NCBI GenBank assembly: GCA_020630615.1
Contig: JAHDBA010000008.1
Coordinates: 1 to 64,000 of the forward strand
DNA from: Myxococcota bacterium
GTDB taxonomy: Bacteria; Myxococcota; UBA727; JAHDBA01
DNA: 64,000 nucleotides
Reading direction: 5' to 3'
In this document: positions 25,698 to 34,204 of the stretch, piece after piece
Numbering within the stretch: position 1 is the first letter of the stretch
Layout: every line of letters begins with the position of its first letter
Notes under the pieces: model-generated
What the model was told of the DNA's origin: nothing
What the model saw: only the letters and a program-made list of their open reading frames with translations
The model's database searches: none
Position numbers and translations under genes: made by a program

Positions 25698-26180
25698 TTA
25701 AGGGTTAGTACTACTTTTGTCGCGACGTATCGAGTCGCCTGTGGGTTGTGATGGTACAGCCGTAGACGTAGCACCCTGAATACTACCGGTGCTTTTTAGA
25801 TGCGTGTGGGTATTCATTTCTTCATAGAGAGCATCAAGATGTGACTCGAGGGTTGACCACACATCCTTTTGAACTGCTCCACGCATGGCGAAAATATTAA
25901 ATTGTTTTTCCTCAGACTCAAAAATGTTTGCAAGCAAAATAAGTATTGAGATGAAAGCACTCAAAAAGAGGGCAACCCCAAGCATAAATGCTTGGCTACT
26001 AAATGCTGACATAACTACAAAAAGACACGGTAAAAGATAAAGCGTATACAGAACTCTTAAACTCTTCCCTTTCTTCTCTGTTCGTAAGCGACCTCGACCA
26101 TGCTTTGCAACAAAAGATAAGTACTTCTCTTGGAGAACACGAACCTGTGACTCTTCAAACTCATGCCTAAACTCGAGCAT
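25698..26180 (-). CDS. small membrane protein of unknown function
   Basis: About 160 residues from the ATG at 26180. The open frame continues to 26312, but that part only translates the tRNA-Leu gene. Two hydrophobic segments in the middle (LYTLYLLPCLFVVMSAF and FMLGVALFLSAFISILILLA) make a membrane hairpin; both ends are polar and the C terminus is Ser/Thr-rich. No good ribosome site. Family unknown; expression doubtful but the hydrophobic pattern is coherent. Confidence 0.5.
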   Translation of the reverse strand: MLEFRHEFEESQVRVLQEKYLSFVAKHGRGRLRTEKKGKSLRVLYTLYLLPCLFVVMSAFSSQAFMLGVALFLSAFISILILLANIFESEEKQFNIFAMRGAVQKDVWSTLESHLDALYEEMNTHTHLKSTGSIQGATSTAVPSQPTGDSIRRDKSSTNP

Positions 26181-26231
26181 CTCTTCGATATGGTCTGGGT
26201 CATTAAAGTCGATATCGTAAAGTTTAATGTC

Positions 26232-26318
26232 TGGTACCGAGAGCGGGACTCGAACCCGCACGACCTTGCGATCGGGAGATTTTAAGTCTCCTGTGTCTAC
26301 CAATTCCACCATCCCGGC
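26232..26318 (-). tRNA. tRNA-Leu (UAA)
   Basis: The minus strand reads a full class II tRNA: acceptor GCCGGGA, D-arm TGGAATTGGTAGACAC, anticodon loop CTTAAAA with anticodon TAA, a variable arm, GGTTCGAGTCC T-arm, then TCTCGGT-A-CCA. CCA is encoded. The first acceptor pair would be G:U. 87 nt in all. Confidence 0.95.
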
Positions 26319-26503
26319 ACGCCCCTAGGGTGACTCGAAAAATGCAAAAGCTCAAGGGTTGTTCTGCTTAAAAAGACACATATTGATATAAAAAGTTACA
26401 TTCTCGTCAGGCGCCTAGACTCAATTTGTTAATATATCGAATATTTCAATACAGCTTCGCTGGAAATATTGTTTCTTTACACTCTTTAGTTGTAGCGTGA
26501 GAA

Positions 26504-26848
26504 ATGACATTCACACTCTGGCACCATCCACGCTGTTCAAAATCACGTCAAACCCTTGCACTTCTAGAGTCGAAGTCTATCGAGTTTGAATTACGTCTCT
26601 ATCTCGAGGACACACCCACGCGTGCAGAGCTGGCGCTTCTCCATACTAAACTCAATAAGCCCGTAATCGAGTGGACCCGTACGAAAGACGACGATTTCAA
26701 GAGTTCCTCTCTAAGTAAAGAGAGCACTGACGATGAGCTGCTGGATTTAATTCTGAATCATCCACGATTATTGGAACGACCTATTCTCGAAGGGCCAACG
26801 GAGGCTGCGATTGGTCGACCGCCTGAAAATGTTCTTTCGATTTTGTAA
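26504..26848 (+). CDS. ArsC-family arsenate reductase-like protein
   Basis: 114 residues of the thioredoxin-fold ArsC/Spx family. The active-site cysteine is in HHPRCSKSRQ at the N terminus, and the RPI-type motif is LERPILEG with RPPENVLSIL at the end. Length fits glutaredoxin-dependent ArsC (E. coli type or the related YffB group). No arsenic operon genes stand nearby, so an arsenate role is not proven. It starts 10 bases ahead of an mtfA-like gene's partner frame, and both are probably co-transcribed. Confidence 0.82.
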   Translation: MTFTLWHHPRCSKSRQTLALLESKSIEFELRLYLEDTPTRAELALLHTKLNKPVIEWTRTKDDDFKSSSLSKESTDDELLDLILNHPRLLERPILEGPTEAAIGRPPENVLSIL

Positions 26849-26857
26849 CCATTCAAT

Positions 26858-27592
26858 ATGCTTAAAAGGTTACTTTCATTCTTTGGTGTGACAAAGCGAA
26901 TTGATTATCCTCTTGTTGCAGAGTGTCGCTGCGCTGAAATCGAAAGTCACACTCGTGAACGTTGCGATTTTGTGTCAACCTTAGAATCGGACGAACGCGT
27001 ACTTTTCTGCTCGATCATTCATCACCTCGCAGAGCAAATTGACTTCAATGGGCACGATATTGAGATTGACGATGAAATTCGCTTCGTTGTTTTAGCACAA
27101 GCTGCAAGGCTCGCATTAAGGATCCCTTATGATGTCTACCGAGAACTAAAGACCATTCATATCTGGCCAAGAGCAAAAGATGGTGAGGGTGTATTCATAC
27201 TCGGCCAGGCACACCACTATGGTTCAATCTCGCTTTCATGGAACGCAGTGAAGCATGGTCTTTATAACTCAAGCGATGGGCGTAACACGGCCTTGCATGA
27301 GTTTGCACATGCGATCGATCAGCAAGGCTCGCCTGCTGATGGCCTACCGCCGAGCGACCAAATTAATGATACCTATGCTTTTTGCCGCGCGAGCGCGAAG
27401 TACTTCTTTGCCCTGCAAAATGATGCCAAAGGTTTACCCTTACGAAAATATGGCGCGACCAACGAAGCCGAGTTCTTTGCTGTGGCGACTGAAGCTCTTT
27501 TCGAAAAACCAGAGCAGCTCAAACGAAAAGCGCCCGAGTTGTATCGAGCGCTTGCAGAGTTTTATTGTATAGAAATACAAGACCAATTATAG
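26858..27592 (+). CDS. mtfA: MtfA-like zinc metallopeptidase
   Basis: 244 residues. The zinc-binding helix reads ALHEFAHAIDQQ (HEFAH), and the C-terminal EFFAVATEALFEKPEQL with YRALAEFY is the family block with the third ligand. E. coli MtfA is a cytoplasmic M90-type aminopeptidase that binds the Mlc repressor. Seven C-terminal cousin codons recur in a broken copy 900 bases downstream (see 28420-28568). Start 10 bases after arsC-like stop. Confidence 0.85.
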   Translation: MLKRLLSFFGVTKRIDYPLVAECRCAEIESHTRERCDFVSTLESDERVLFCSIIHHLAEQIDFNGHDIEIDDEIRFVVLAQAARLALRIPYDVYRELKTIHIWPRAKDGEGVFILGQAHHYGSISLSWNAVKHGLYNSSDGRNTALHEFAHAIDQQGSPADGLPPSDQINDTYAFCRASAKYFFALQNDAKGLPLRKYGATNEAEFFAVATEALFEKPEQLKRKAPELYRALAEFYCIEIQDQL

Positions 27593-27688
27593 ACCCTGAC
27601 TGCGATGTAAAGAAGTAGAAAACATGGTACTTGTGTTAATCTACTGTAAAGCTAATAGTTTGTCTGTACTTTTAAAAAAGGGTGATTT

Positions 27689-28312
27689 ACGCGTCTTCAA
27701 AAACAGAAATACGGTTTATTAGTATTATTATGTTTGAGTGGCTTATCTACGGCAGTGTTCGCTCAGAACAACGATCTACTAATTACATCGATAGGCGAGC
27801 TCAATGATTGTCGTTCAAATACCTATTGTGTTGACTTTTATATCGAGTCGGAATCTGGTGTTGAGCATGAGTTTGGCATTAGTTCATATTATTTTGAATT
27901 CAATGCAGCAGCCCTAAAGCCAATTCATTTTCAAACCTATGAGTTTGATGGCGAAGAACCATGCCTAGGAGAGGGACTTCCTGCGATCTACAGTTCGAGT
28001 TACGCTATCAACACGGGTGATTTTGGCGATTCTAGTGGAGTTATTGCGGTAACCTTTGTCAATAATTTGAATATTGGATGTCCCACTGTTGGCGAAGAGC
28101 CTATCCATTTTGCCCAAGCGTGTTTTGATGTTGTTGATGCTGATTTTGGCCATGGAATGAGTTTTAATGATGATGCAACCACTTTTGTAAACGCTGCTGA
28201 TGAGAGTGATTGGTATACGAACTCCTATGTCTACGATTTCGGCCCCCTCGAGTGCCGTGCAATGGAACCTTTGCAACCCTCAGCGATCTCTTTGCCGGGT
28301 AGAAAGAACTAA
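27689..28312 (+). CDS. secreted protein of unknown function with non-standard ACG start
   Basis: 207 residues if started at ACG 27689, which sits 5 bases after AAGGGTGA. This start gives a perfect Sec signal: RLQKQKYGLLVLLCLSGLSTAVFAQ. An in-frame TGA lies just upstream, and no ATG, GTG or in-frame TTG occurs before the middle of the signal core (TTG 27734). So the gene uses ACG, or its ATG was lost by a T-to-C change. The mature part is acidic with Cys (CLGEGLP, NIGCPTVG, ACFDVVDADFG) and resembles a cohesin-type or beta-sandwich domain; I cannot name it. A strong terminator follows. Confidence 0.6.
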   Translation, partial: TRLQKQKYGLLVLLCLSGLSTAVFAQNNDLLITSIGELNDCRSNTYCVDFYIESESGVEHEFGISSYYFEFNAAALKPIHFQTYEFDGEEPCLGEGLPAIYSSSYAINTGDFGDSSGVIAVTFVNNLNIGCPTVGEEPIHFAQACFDVVDADFGHGMSFNDDATTFVNAADESDWYTNSYVYDFGPLECRAMEPLQPSAISLPGRKN

Positions 28313-28341
28313 CCAACATATAAAGCGATAAAGTTTTTATT

Positions 28342-28371
28342 GTTCCCGGTTTCTATTACCGGGAACTTTTT
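28342..28371 (+). terminator. intrinsic terminator
   Basis: Perfect 9-bp stem GTTCCCGGT / ACCGGGAAC with loop TTCTATT, then T5. Ends the 27689 gene. Confidence 0.92.
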
Positions 28372-28419
28372 ATATGTGGAGATGATTTGGTATGGGTGTC
28401 GCAGGTTCCTATCATAGAT

Positions 28420-28568
28420 ATTGAAGGCTACGCAAATAGGGCGCGACCAACGAGGCAGAGTTCTTTGCAGTGGCCACTGAGACTCTTTTCGAAAAGCCTG
28501 AACAGCTCAAACGAAAAGCGCCCGAGTTGTATCGAGCACTTGCAGAGTTTTATTGTTTACCGACTTAG
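28420..28568 (+). pseudogene. broken 3' fragment of a second mtfA-like gene
   Basis: In the 320-base gap after the secreted protein, 28443-28556 reads ATNEAEFFAVATETLFEKPEQ and on to RALAEFYC, almost the same protein as the last 45 residues of the gene at 26858. Most differences are synonymous (for example GAA/GAG, GCC/GCA, CCA/CCT), with one Ala-to-Thr change. The matching tyrosine codon just before (TAT in LRKYGAT) is TAG here. Upstream similarity fades at about 28420 and no metal-binding helix is present. The frame ends LPT-TAG at 28566. This is a relic of a duplicated mtfA-like gene. Confidence 0.85.
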
Positions 28569-28632
28569 CTTAGCTGCCACACACATCGTATGGTAATCCT
28601 GAGGCGTCTTCATTTTCACCCATCCGATCTCA

Positions 28633-29946
28633 TCACCGCGTTAAAAAGCATTGCGGGTTCAAGCTTTCGTTAAGTACGCCTAGGCTGGGCTCTAGATCCA
28701 GTATCGCATTCTCATCGTCATCCACAAGAATCGCACCAACATAATAGAAGAGTTCACTCGGCAGAGGAATGATTCTTTCATCCAACACAGTGCCTCCAAT
28801 TTCAATTCGAAGTTCACCTTCAATCGGGAAGCTCGAACTGGCATAACTATGATCCACACCGATATGGTATGTCCCTGGCGCTAACTTTGGAATCTGAATG
28901 GATTCTTGAGCCAAAGTGTTTAGAGGGAGAGTCGTTACATCACCGCTATGCCTCGGCGTATACTCTGCATCGCCAAGTGGACCCCAACTCGGACGATTGC
29001 TTCCATCATAAATACAGTTGAAGCGTGAGCAGCTTGTTGTGTCATTGCAAAAACCAATCTCTTGTCCTTTCGTCATCCATAAATCAAAGTCGGTCGCTTC
29101 ATTCCAGTTTAAAGAAACTTTAACTTCTCGCGCAGGAATCTCGCATGCATCAATATCATTGCAAAAGAATTCATAAGTGTCACAAACATCGCTCGCAATA
29201 CAACCTTGTTCAGCACTGAAGCTTTCGTGGGTCGCACAACGACATGACATTGAGTCTGAAATCTCAGATTCAACGATACCACCACATTGATGCGAAAATT
29301 GATTCCCGAAACGCCCATCAAAATCGCCACCAAGATTTTCACACATCTCCATTTCAGTTTGAATATTTAAGTTTAGATTCACAGGTTGGGACTGGAGCTC
29401 GCTGAGCGAGCTTGAGCTTCGAACACCAACCTCTACCGATACACCGCTTTCGATACTCTGAAATGGATAGACCCAAACACTATTGCTGTAGCTGCCTTCC
29501 GTCTCCACAAAACGTGCATGAAGGAGCCTGTTCCCAGAAGATATGGACCAGCGTACAAACTCGATCTTCGTATTCACACGACTCGGTGCACGAAAATCTG
29601 TATCAATCAAGCGTGGAGTATATTGTGTAAAAGGCCCGAGCTCCACCTCGGCACAGTTTTGTGCTGAGCAAGTTAAGGGAAGCCCTCCTACAAACCCTTC
29701 AATAGAATAGTCAACACAACCAAGGTCATCATCAAAAATCTTTAGCTGGCCGCAATGACATTGATATTCACACGTAATGTCTTCAATCGAATCGATGAAA
29801 TCAAGTTCGCATTCAACGAGCTCTCCGCCGCTTTGTGTGCAGAGTTCATACCTCGGGTCAACTTCGCGCTGAATGGTATCACTCACAAAAGAGCATGCTA
29901 AGAATAGGATTGCTAAAGCTAGCGTAATGGAGAGACGCCAATTCAT
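28633..29946 (-). CDS. Cys-rich lipoprotein with C-terminal DLDLH-type domain
   Basis: 437 residues. Signal LALAILFLAC gives a lipoprotein. Two Cys-rich segments follow (CEYQCHCGQLKIFDDDLGC and CRCATHESFSAEQGCIASDVC). The C-terminal 150 residues open with VSLNWNEATDFDLWM and include NRPSWGPLG, IPKLAPGTYHIGVDH and YVGAILVDDDEN; this matches in layout the last domain of the gene at 59627. Its ATG overlaps the stop of the NAD kinase-like gene by four bases (ATGA), so it is co-translated. Function unknown. Confidence 0.75.
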   Translation of the reverse strand: MNWRLSITLALAILFLACSFVSDTIQREVDPRYELCTQSGGELVECELDFIDSIEDITCEYQCHCGQLKIFDDDLGCVDYSIEGFVGGLPLTCSAQNCAEVELGPFTQYTPRLIDTDFRAPSRVNTKIEFVRWSISSGNRLLHARFVETEGSYSNSVWVYPFQSIESGVSVEVGVRSSSSLSELQSQPVNLNLNIQTEMEMCENLGGDFDGRFGNQFSHQCGGIVESEISDSMSCRCATHESFSAEQGCIASDVCDTYEFFCNDIDACEIPAREVKVSLNWNEATDFDLWMTKGQEIGFCNDTTSCSRFNCIYDGSNRPSWGPLGDAEYTPRHSGDVTTLPLNTLAQESIQIPKLAPGTYHIGVDHSYASSSFPIEGELRIEIGGTVLDERIIPLPSELFYYVGAILVDDDENAILDLEPSLGVLNESLNPQCFLTR

Positions 29947-30812
29947 TTTAAGCCTTTTGAGAGTCTTTTTCTTCGCTTCAACATTTCATCGCTAACGACC
30001 AAAGACAACTTTGGTGCTTTGAGATTTAGGCTAAGCCGATCTCCCCGCCGTAGCCGAGTTTCACGGTAAGGCCCGTCCAAATAGAGTGAGCTTTCCCGAT
30101 CGAGCACTTCAATATGTATTGAGTTTTCTGGAGAATATACGTTTTGGGTAATCGAGTATTGCTGCTCAAGTTGATAGGGCTCTCGCACGACGACTTGTAT
30201 GCTCTCTTCCTCCAAGGGAAGCATGGCACCGCCTGCTGAGGTTGCGGCACCCGTACTACCTGCTGGTGCTGAAAGCCATAGACCCGAACTCTTATGCTCT
30301 TCTTCATGAAGAGCCACATCGTTTTGGACAACAGCGATTCGATATCGCGTCATCGCCGCAGGATTCGCATGGGCAAAGAGTCCTTCGTTGAGCGCGTAGT
30401 GACCCACGTGAAGACCATTGCACTCAAAATTAATTCGAGGGATACGAACAATATGAGCACGCTGATTCAACCAATCGCCAAGAAGCCCGTCAAGTTGAGT
30501 GTAAGGTGCTGCACAGAGGATTCCCATTGATGTTTTCGGAGACGAGTTGATTGCAAGTAAGCTTTGGTTTTCGGAGTTTAGCAGGGCAGCTGCTGCAAGT
30601 GCGCTACCATCACCACCAAGGGATATGACCTTTGCATCGTCAGGCAGTTGAAAGGAGCGGTCGCGTCGGTCCAAGTAATTAATATTGCACCCAAGACCTT
30701 CGAGGTGCTTTTCTAGGGACTCTAGGGCATGTTGATGAGTATCGTTTTCATGACGAAGATAGGCGCCAGGTGGGCTAAAACGCGTCACAATATAGATTTC
30801 ATTTTTCACCAA
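29943..30812 (-). CDS. NAD kinase family protein, NADK2-like
   Basis: 289 residues. The hallmark GGDGS motif is present (VISLGGDGSALAAAALL). It is followed by AINSSPKTSMG, which resembles the NSDP..S.G block of mitochondrial NADK2-type kinases rather than the usual bacterial NadK G-x-LGF. SAPAGSTGAATSAGG is the second nucleotide-binding loop. It would phosphorylate NAD(H) with ATP. Start is a TTG or the adjacent GTG, with no clear ribosome site. Paired with the lipoprotein gene by ATGA overlap, an unusual partner. Confidence 0.8.
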   Translation of the reverse strand: MVKNEIYIVTRFSPPGAYLRHENDTHQHALESLEKHLEGLGCNINYLDRRDRSFQLPDDAKVISLGGDGSALAAAALLNSENQSLLAINSSPKTSMGILCAAPYTQLDGLLGDWLNQRAHIVRIPRINFECNGLHVGHYALNEGLFAHANPAAMTRYRIAVVQNDVALHEEEHKSSGLWLSAPAGSTGAATSAGGAMLPLEEESIQVVVREPYQLEQQYSITQNVYSPENSIHIEVLDRESSLYLDGPYRETRLRRGDRLSLNLKAPKLSLVVSDEMLKRRKRLSKGLK

Positions 30813-30916
30813 ACAAATATAAAAATAAAACCACTATCGCGCAAGAACACCTAAGCAGTCAAAACTGTTATCTTCTTGTGTTCTGATACGATGTTCATGA
30901 ACCAAGAGTAAAATAT

Positions 30917-32290
30917 TTAGAATGTTTTTAATAGTGTGAGCATGGTGTCGGCATCGACAAAACCTGTAATCTTCTTATCTTCTTTAAGTTGACCCTGTGC
31001 ATCAAAAAAGAGAACGGTAGGTAGACCCAGCACGCGATAATGCTTTTGAAGCGCCTCAAGACCGCCGGATTCTTTTGTTGCATCAATCTTAATAGGGGTA
31101 AAACGTTTAAGCTCCTCTTTCACTCGGGTGTCAGCATACGTTAAAGTATCGAGTTCGCCACATGCGACACACCAATCCGCGTAAAAATCAACCATCACTG
31201 GCTTACCTTCAGCTTTTGCTTGCTCCAAAATCGCGTTGAAACTTTCCATGGATGCACTTTTCTCATCCAGAGTCGTCCAATCCTGATGATTGGATGTCTT
31301 GAGAGTACTCACAAGAATTAGAATGCCAAGGGTCATATTAAAAACCCCAACCCCTTTTCGGATTTTTGTAGTGATATCTGTGTATTTGAATGAGAGGTGT
31401 AGAGCGCCTACCACAAGCCCACTCAAAATAAGAACTGCTCCGATCGCGAAAGATGCATTGATATGCCCCAATGCTTTGAAAACATCCCCAAGGGAATCGA
31501 CAGCAAAACTCATATAATAGACCCCTGCCACCAACATCCCAATACCAAAAATACTTTTGACACCCTCCATCCATGGCCCACTTTTGGGGAGTTTCATCAC
31601 GCCCGAAGAAAATGTGCCAAGGATCAGAAAGGGAATTCCAATGCCAAGAGCGTAAAAGAACATCAGCGATGCACCGTAAATCAAGTCACCCTTTTGGCCA
31701 ATCAGTACCAAAATAAAGCTCAAGACTGGGCCAGTACAGGGTGCGGCAATGATTCCAGCGACTAAACCCATTACAAAGGCACCTTTAAAACCTGCACCTC
31801 CCATTTGTGAAAATCGGGTTTGCACCGAAGTTGGTAGAGCCATTTCAAAGGCGCCAAACATTGAAGCAGCCATCACAAAGCAAAAGAGGGCAACGCCCAG
31901 AGTAATCCAACCATTCTGCAATGACGAACCTGCAACAGCCCCCATTGCCGCAAATGCGGTTCCAAGAACCGTATAGAGGAGTGCCATTCCACCAACATAG
32001 GTGGAGGCCAAAAGGAAACCTCGCGCAGGTGTCGTGTCTTTCGCTCCGAAAATTCCAAGCGTAATCGGAATTAAAGGGTAAACACAGGGAGTGAGTGCTG
32101 TGAGAAGACCAGCAAGCATCACCAAAATCAAACTGAGGCCGACATCGCCATCATTGATAGCACTTTGAACCGACTCCGTGAGGGATGTGTTTGAGCCACA
32201 TCCCCATAGAAATACTCCCAGGGTCAACAAAGCAAGGTAAGTGCCCAATTTTAGGGTAGTTCGATAGTTTGCGTGTTGTCGATTTCCCAT
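30917..32290 (-). CDS. dsbD: DsbD-like thiol:disulfide reductase (CcdA-type core plus thioredoxin)
   Basis: 457 residues with GAGGTGAG before the ATG. The N-terminal signal ends FLWGC, so the protein may be lipidated. The membrane core shows both conserved cysteines, in LTPCVYPLIPITLG and IAAPCTGPVLSFI, with about eight helices. The C-terminal thioredoxin domain has FYADWCVACGELD (CVAC). The N-terminal alpha domain of classical DsbD is missing and only a short Ser/Thr linker stands in its place. It moves reducing power to the periplasm, probably for cytochrome c maturation or disulfide isomerisation. Confidence 0.9.
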   Translation of the reverse strand: MGNRQHANYRTTLKLGTYLALLTLGVFLWGCGSNTSLTESVQSAINDGDVGLSLILVMLAGLLTALTPCVYPLIPITLGIFGAKDTTPARGFLLASTYVGGMALLYTVLGTAFAAMGAVAGSSLQNGWITLGVALFCFVMAASMFGAFEMALPTSVQTRFSQMGGAGFKGAFVMGLVAGIIAAPCTGPVLSFILVLIGQKGDLIYGASLMFFYALGIGIPFLILGTFSSGVMKLPKSGPWMEGVKSIFGIGMLVAGVYYMSFAVDSLGDVFKALGHINASFAIGAVLILSGLVVGALHLSFKYTDITTKIRKGVGVFNMTLGILILVSTLKTSNHQDWTTLDEKSASMESFNAILEQAKAEGKPVMVDFYADWCVACGELDTLTYADTRVKEELKRFTPIKIDATKESGGLEALQKHYRVLGLPTVLFFDAQGQLKEDKKITGFVDADTMLTLLKTF

Positions 32291-32453
32291 TGCTCACCTC
32301 AATCGCTCTACCTCTGCTACGAGATAGCCTATCGAAATGCAACAATCGAAGAATCTTCTTCGTGTGGTGGTATGGTACGTGGCTTGGGTCAAAGTCTTGA
32401 CAGAGCTTTCGAAGAGTGTACTTTTGAGATCTGAAATTTGAATCGAGGCGATC

Positions 32454-32603
32454 ATGAAACGTACATTTCAACCTTCACGAATTAAAAGAGCACGCAAGCA
32501 TGGTTTCCGAGCGCGTATGTCGACTGCGGGTGGACGTGCAGTGATTAATCGTCGTCGCGCAAAAGGTCGCAAGAAGCTTGCGCCTACCAATTACAAAAAG
32601 TAA
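32454..32603 (+). CDS. rpmH: 50S ribosomal protein L34
   Basis: 49 residues beginning [18 protein letters not shown] and continuing with [22 protein letters not shown], the unmistakable L34 pattern. GAGG lies before the ATG. It is followed 134 bases later by rnpA, the usual pair, but dnaA, yidC and mnmE are not adjacent as they are in many genomes. Confidence 0.97.
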   Translation: MKRTFQPSRIKRARKHGFRARMSTAGGRAVINRRRAKGRKKLAPTNYKK

Positions 32604-32634
32604 ACCTTAATACTTTTGCATGAGGTGAATCGAT

Positions 32635-32661
32635 CGAGGTTGTGTAACAAACACAGCCTCG
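32635..32661 (+). terminator. hairpin between rpmH and rnpA
   Basis: 11-bp stem CGAGGTTGTGT / ACACAGCCTCG with one G.T pair and loop AACAA. Only a weak T-run follows, so it may attenuate or be a processing site that gives more rpmH than rnpA, rather than a full terminator. Confidence 0.6.
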
Positions 32662-32736
32662 TTGTCGTGTGATCTTTTCGATGTAGAGTGCGACACCCCA
32701 TCTTAAAGTACCGTGTACGATTATTAATGAGTCGTT

Positions 32737-33144
32737 ATGGATATCGATACTACTCAAAACTCAACTTTAAACGACTATTCCTATGGTAAAGAGTATCGCC
32801 TCTTAAAGCGTGGAAGTTTTCAATACCTCGCTCGTAAGGCAATGAAAGTCCACCATGAAAGGATGACGCTGCAATCGCTCCATTGCACAGGGTCTCTTGC
32901 AAAGTCAGGGTTCACGGTATCTAAAAAAGTTGGGAAGGCTCCAGTTCGTCAACTCATCAAGCGACGTTTAAGACATTTTTTTCGCCATCATAAAGAAGAA
33001 ACAGATGGCTACCATTGGGTTGTGATTGTGAAGCCGGGACTGGATCAGATTCCTTATCACGATCTAGCGGAAATTCTCCAACGACTCATCGTGGAGTCTA
33101 AAAAGCGCCACACCCGACGAAAGCAAACACGTCGACGTACTTAA
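32737..33144 (+). CDS. rnpA: ribonuclease P protein component
   Basis: 135 residues. YRLLKRGSFQYLARKAMKVH, SGFTVSKKVGKAPVRQLIKRRLRHFF and VVIVKPG are the RnpA blocks. The signature RNxxKRRLRE-type helix reads RQLIKRRLRH, with Gln in place of the near-invariant Asn. The C terminus is strongly basic. Position after rpmH supports the call. Weak ribosome site. Confidence 0.93.
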   Translation: MDIDTTQNSTLNDYSYGKEYRLLKRGSFQYLARKAMKVHHERMTLQSLHCTGSLAKSGFTVSKKVGKAPVRQLIKRRLRHFFRHHKEETDGYHWVVIVKPGLDQIPYHDLAEILQRLIVESKKRHTRRKQTRRRT

Positions 33145-33369
33145 AGCGTTAAAAGATTGAGTTTTACTCGTGTAGTAGAAACAGAATAAAAAACAAAACT
33201 TCAGATACTTTTCAGTCAATAAGACACACCTGAGTCGATTCGGAGGGATGATAGCTTTAGCGTTATTGGTTTAGGTTCATGGATTATTTGAGCACAAATC
33301 TTAATCTTGCCAGTCTCATATGCAGCAACGAGTGCTTGGCCAGCGCGCAATCTTGGCATAAAATGGTCT

Positions 33370-33915
33370 ATGCAAATTAAAAAACTCTTAAGTTTATATT
33401 GCCTTTCCAGCATTGGATTCTTGGGTACATCGGCCTCATGTTATCGCGGCATAGTACCAACAAAAACGAATGAAGTTGTTTTAGAAAGCTATCGCGATAA
33501 AGTTGCGCGTTACCAGTCTGAATTGGAAGCAGGAAAGGTCTTTTCAAGTGAACATCAACCTTGCGAAGTCCTCGCTGACAAAGTCCGAAACCCAATATTT
33601 TTTGAAGACAATGAGAAGAGCCAACCTGAGCTGAAGCAGAAAGACAGTGGTGGGTTCTTATCGTGTGATGATGCGTACGATCATATCAAGGGACACGTTC
33701 GCACAACGCCCAGCTGGCAAAAAGTGAGACTACTCGACAACTACGAAACATCAGAATCACGTGGCTTTTTCCAAGACGGAGAACGTTGTTTTAGTGTTAT
33801 TAGCGAACCCTTGATGGTCTTTGCGAATCACCCTGGGTTTCAATGGGTTCTGGAAGTCTGCGAAGAAGGCCTCAATGGGCCTCTGAAAATCTATGGTTTT
33901 TTTAGCGTACCGTAG
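33370..33915 (+). CDS. secreted or lipid-anchored protein of unknown function
   Basis: 181 residues from the ATG at 33370. The N terminus MQIKKLLSLYCLSSIGFLGTSASC is a signal, possibly lipoprotein-type. The rest is polar with a few Cys (QPCEVLADKV, FLSCDDAYDHI, ERCFSVISEP, EVCEEGL). No family recognised. No good ribosome site before this or the longer 33307 start. Confidence 0.6.
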   Translation: MQIKKLLSLYCLSSIGFLGTSASCYRGIVPTKTNEVVLESYRDKVARYQSELEAGKVFSSEHQPCEVLADKVRNPIFFEDNEKSQPELKQKDSGGFLSCDDAYDHIKGHVRTTPSWQKVRLLDNYETSESRGFFQDGERCFSVISEPLMVFANHPGFQWVLEVCEEGLNGPLKIYGFFSVP

Positions 33916-34204
33916 TGCGTTTTCAGAGCACTGTTATGGTCTTATGCCCCCCTGACATCTTCTCTAGGAATGAAATAGGAATTTCCTGGAGCTCACAATG
34001 GGCAAGGGTGAGCTTCTTTCGTCGGCCCATACTTGGGCAAAAACAAAAATTATTTCAACAATTGATAGCGTACCACATTCGGGTTCAAAAGCCTGAATGG
34101 TGAACTCGGCACCGTCGACAGGAGCTGAATCGAATGGTAGTTTCTTGAAAAGGGAGTGCTCTTTTACTTGAGTCGTTCCGCTGAGCTGAAAGAAGGTACT
34201 GGAT

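Noticed and set aside
26181-26312. N-terminal extension of the small membrane protein beginning MVELVDTGDLKSPDRK
   Set aside because: It is the well-known spurious translation of a tRNA-Leu gene; the tRNA occupies 26232-26318.
28387-28596. 69-codon open frame over the mtfA relic
   Set aside because: It is out of frame with the recognisable MtfA residues; the fragment is read in another frame.
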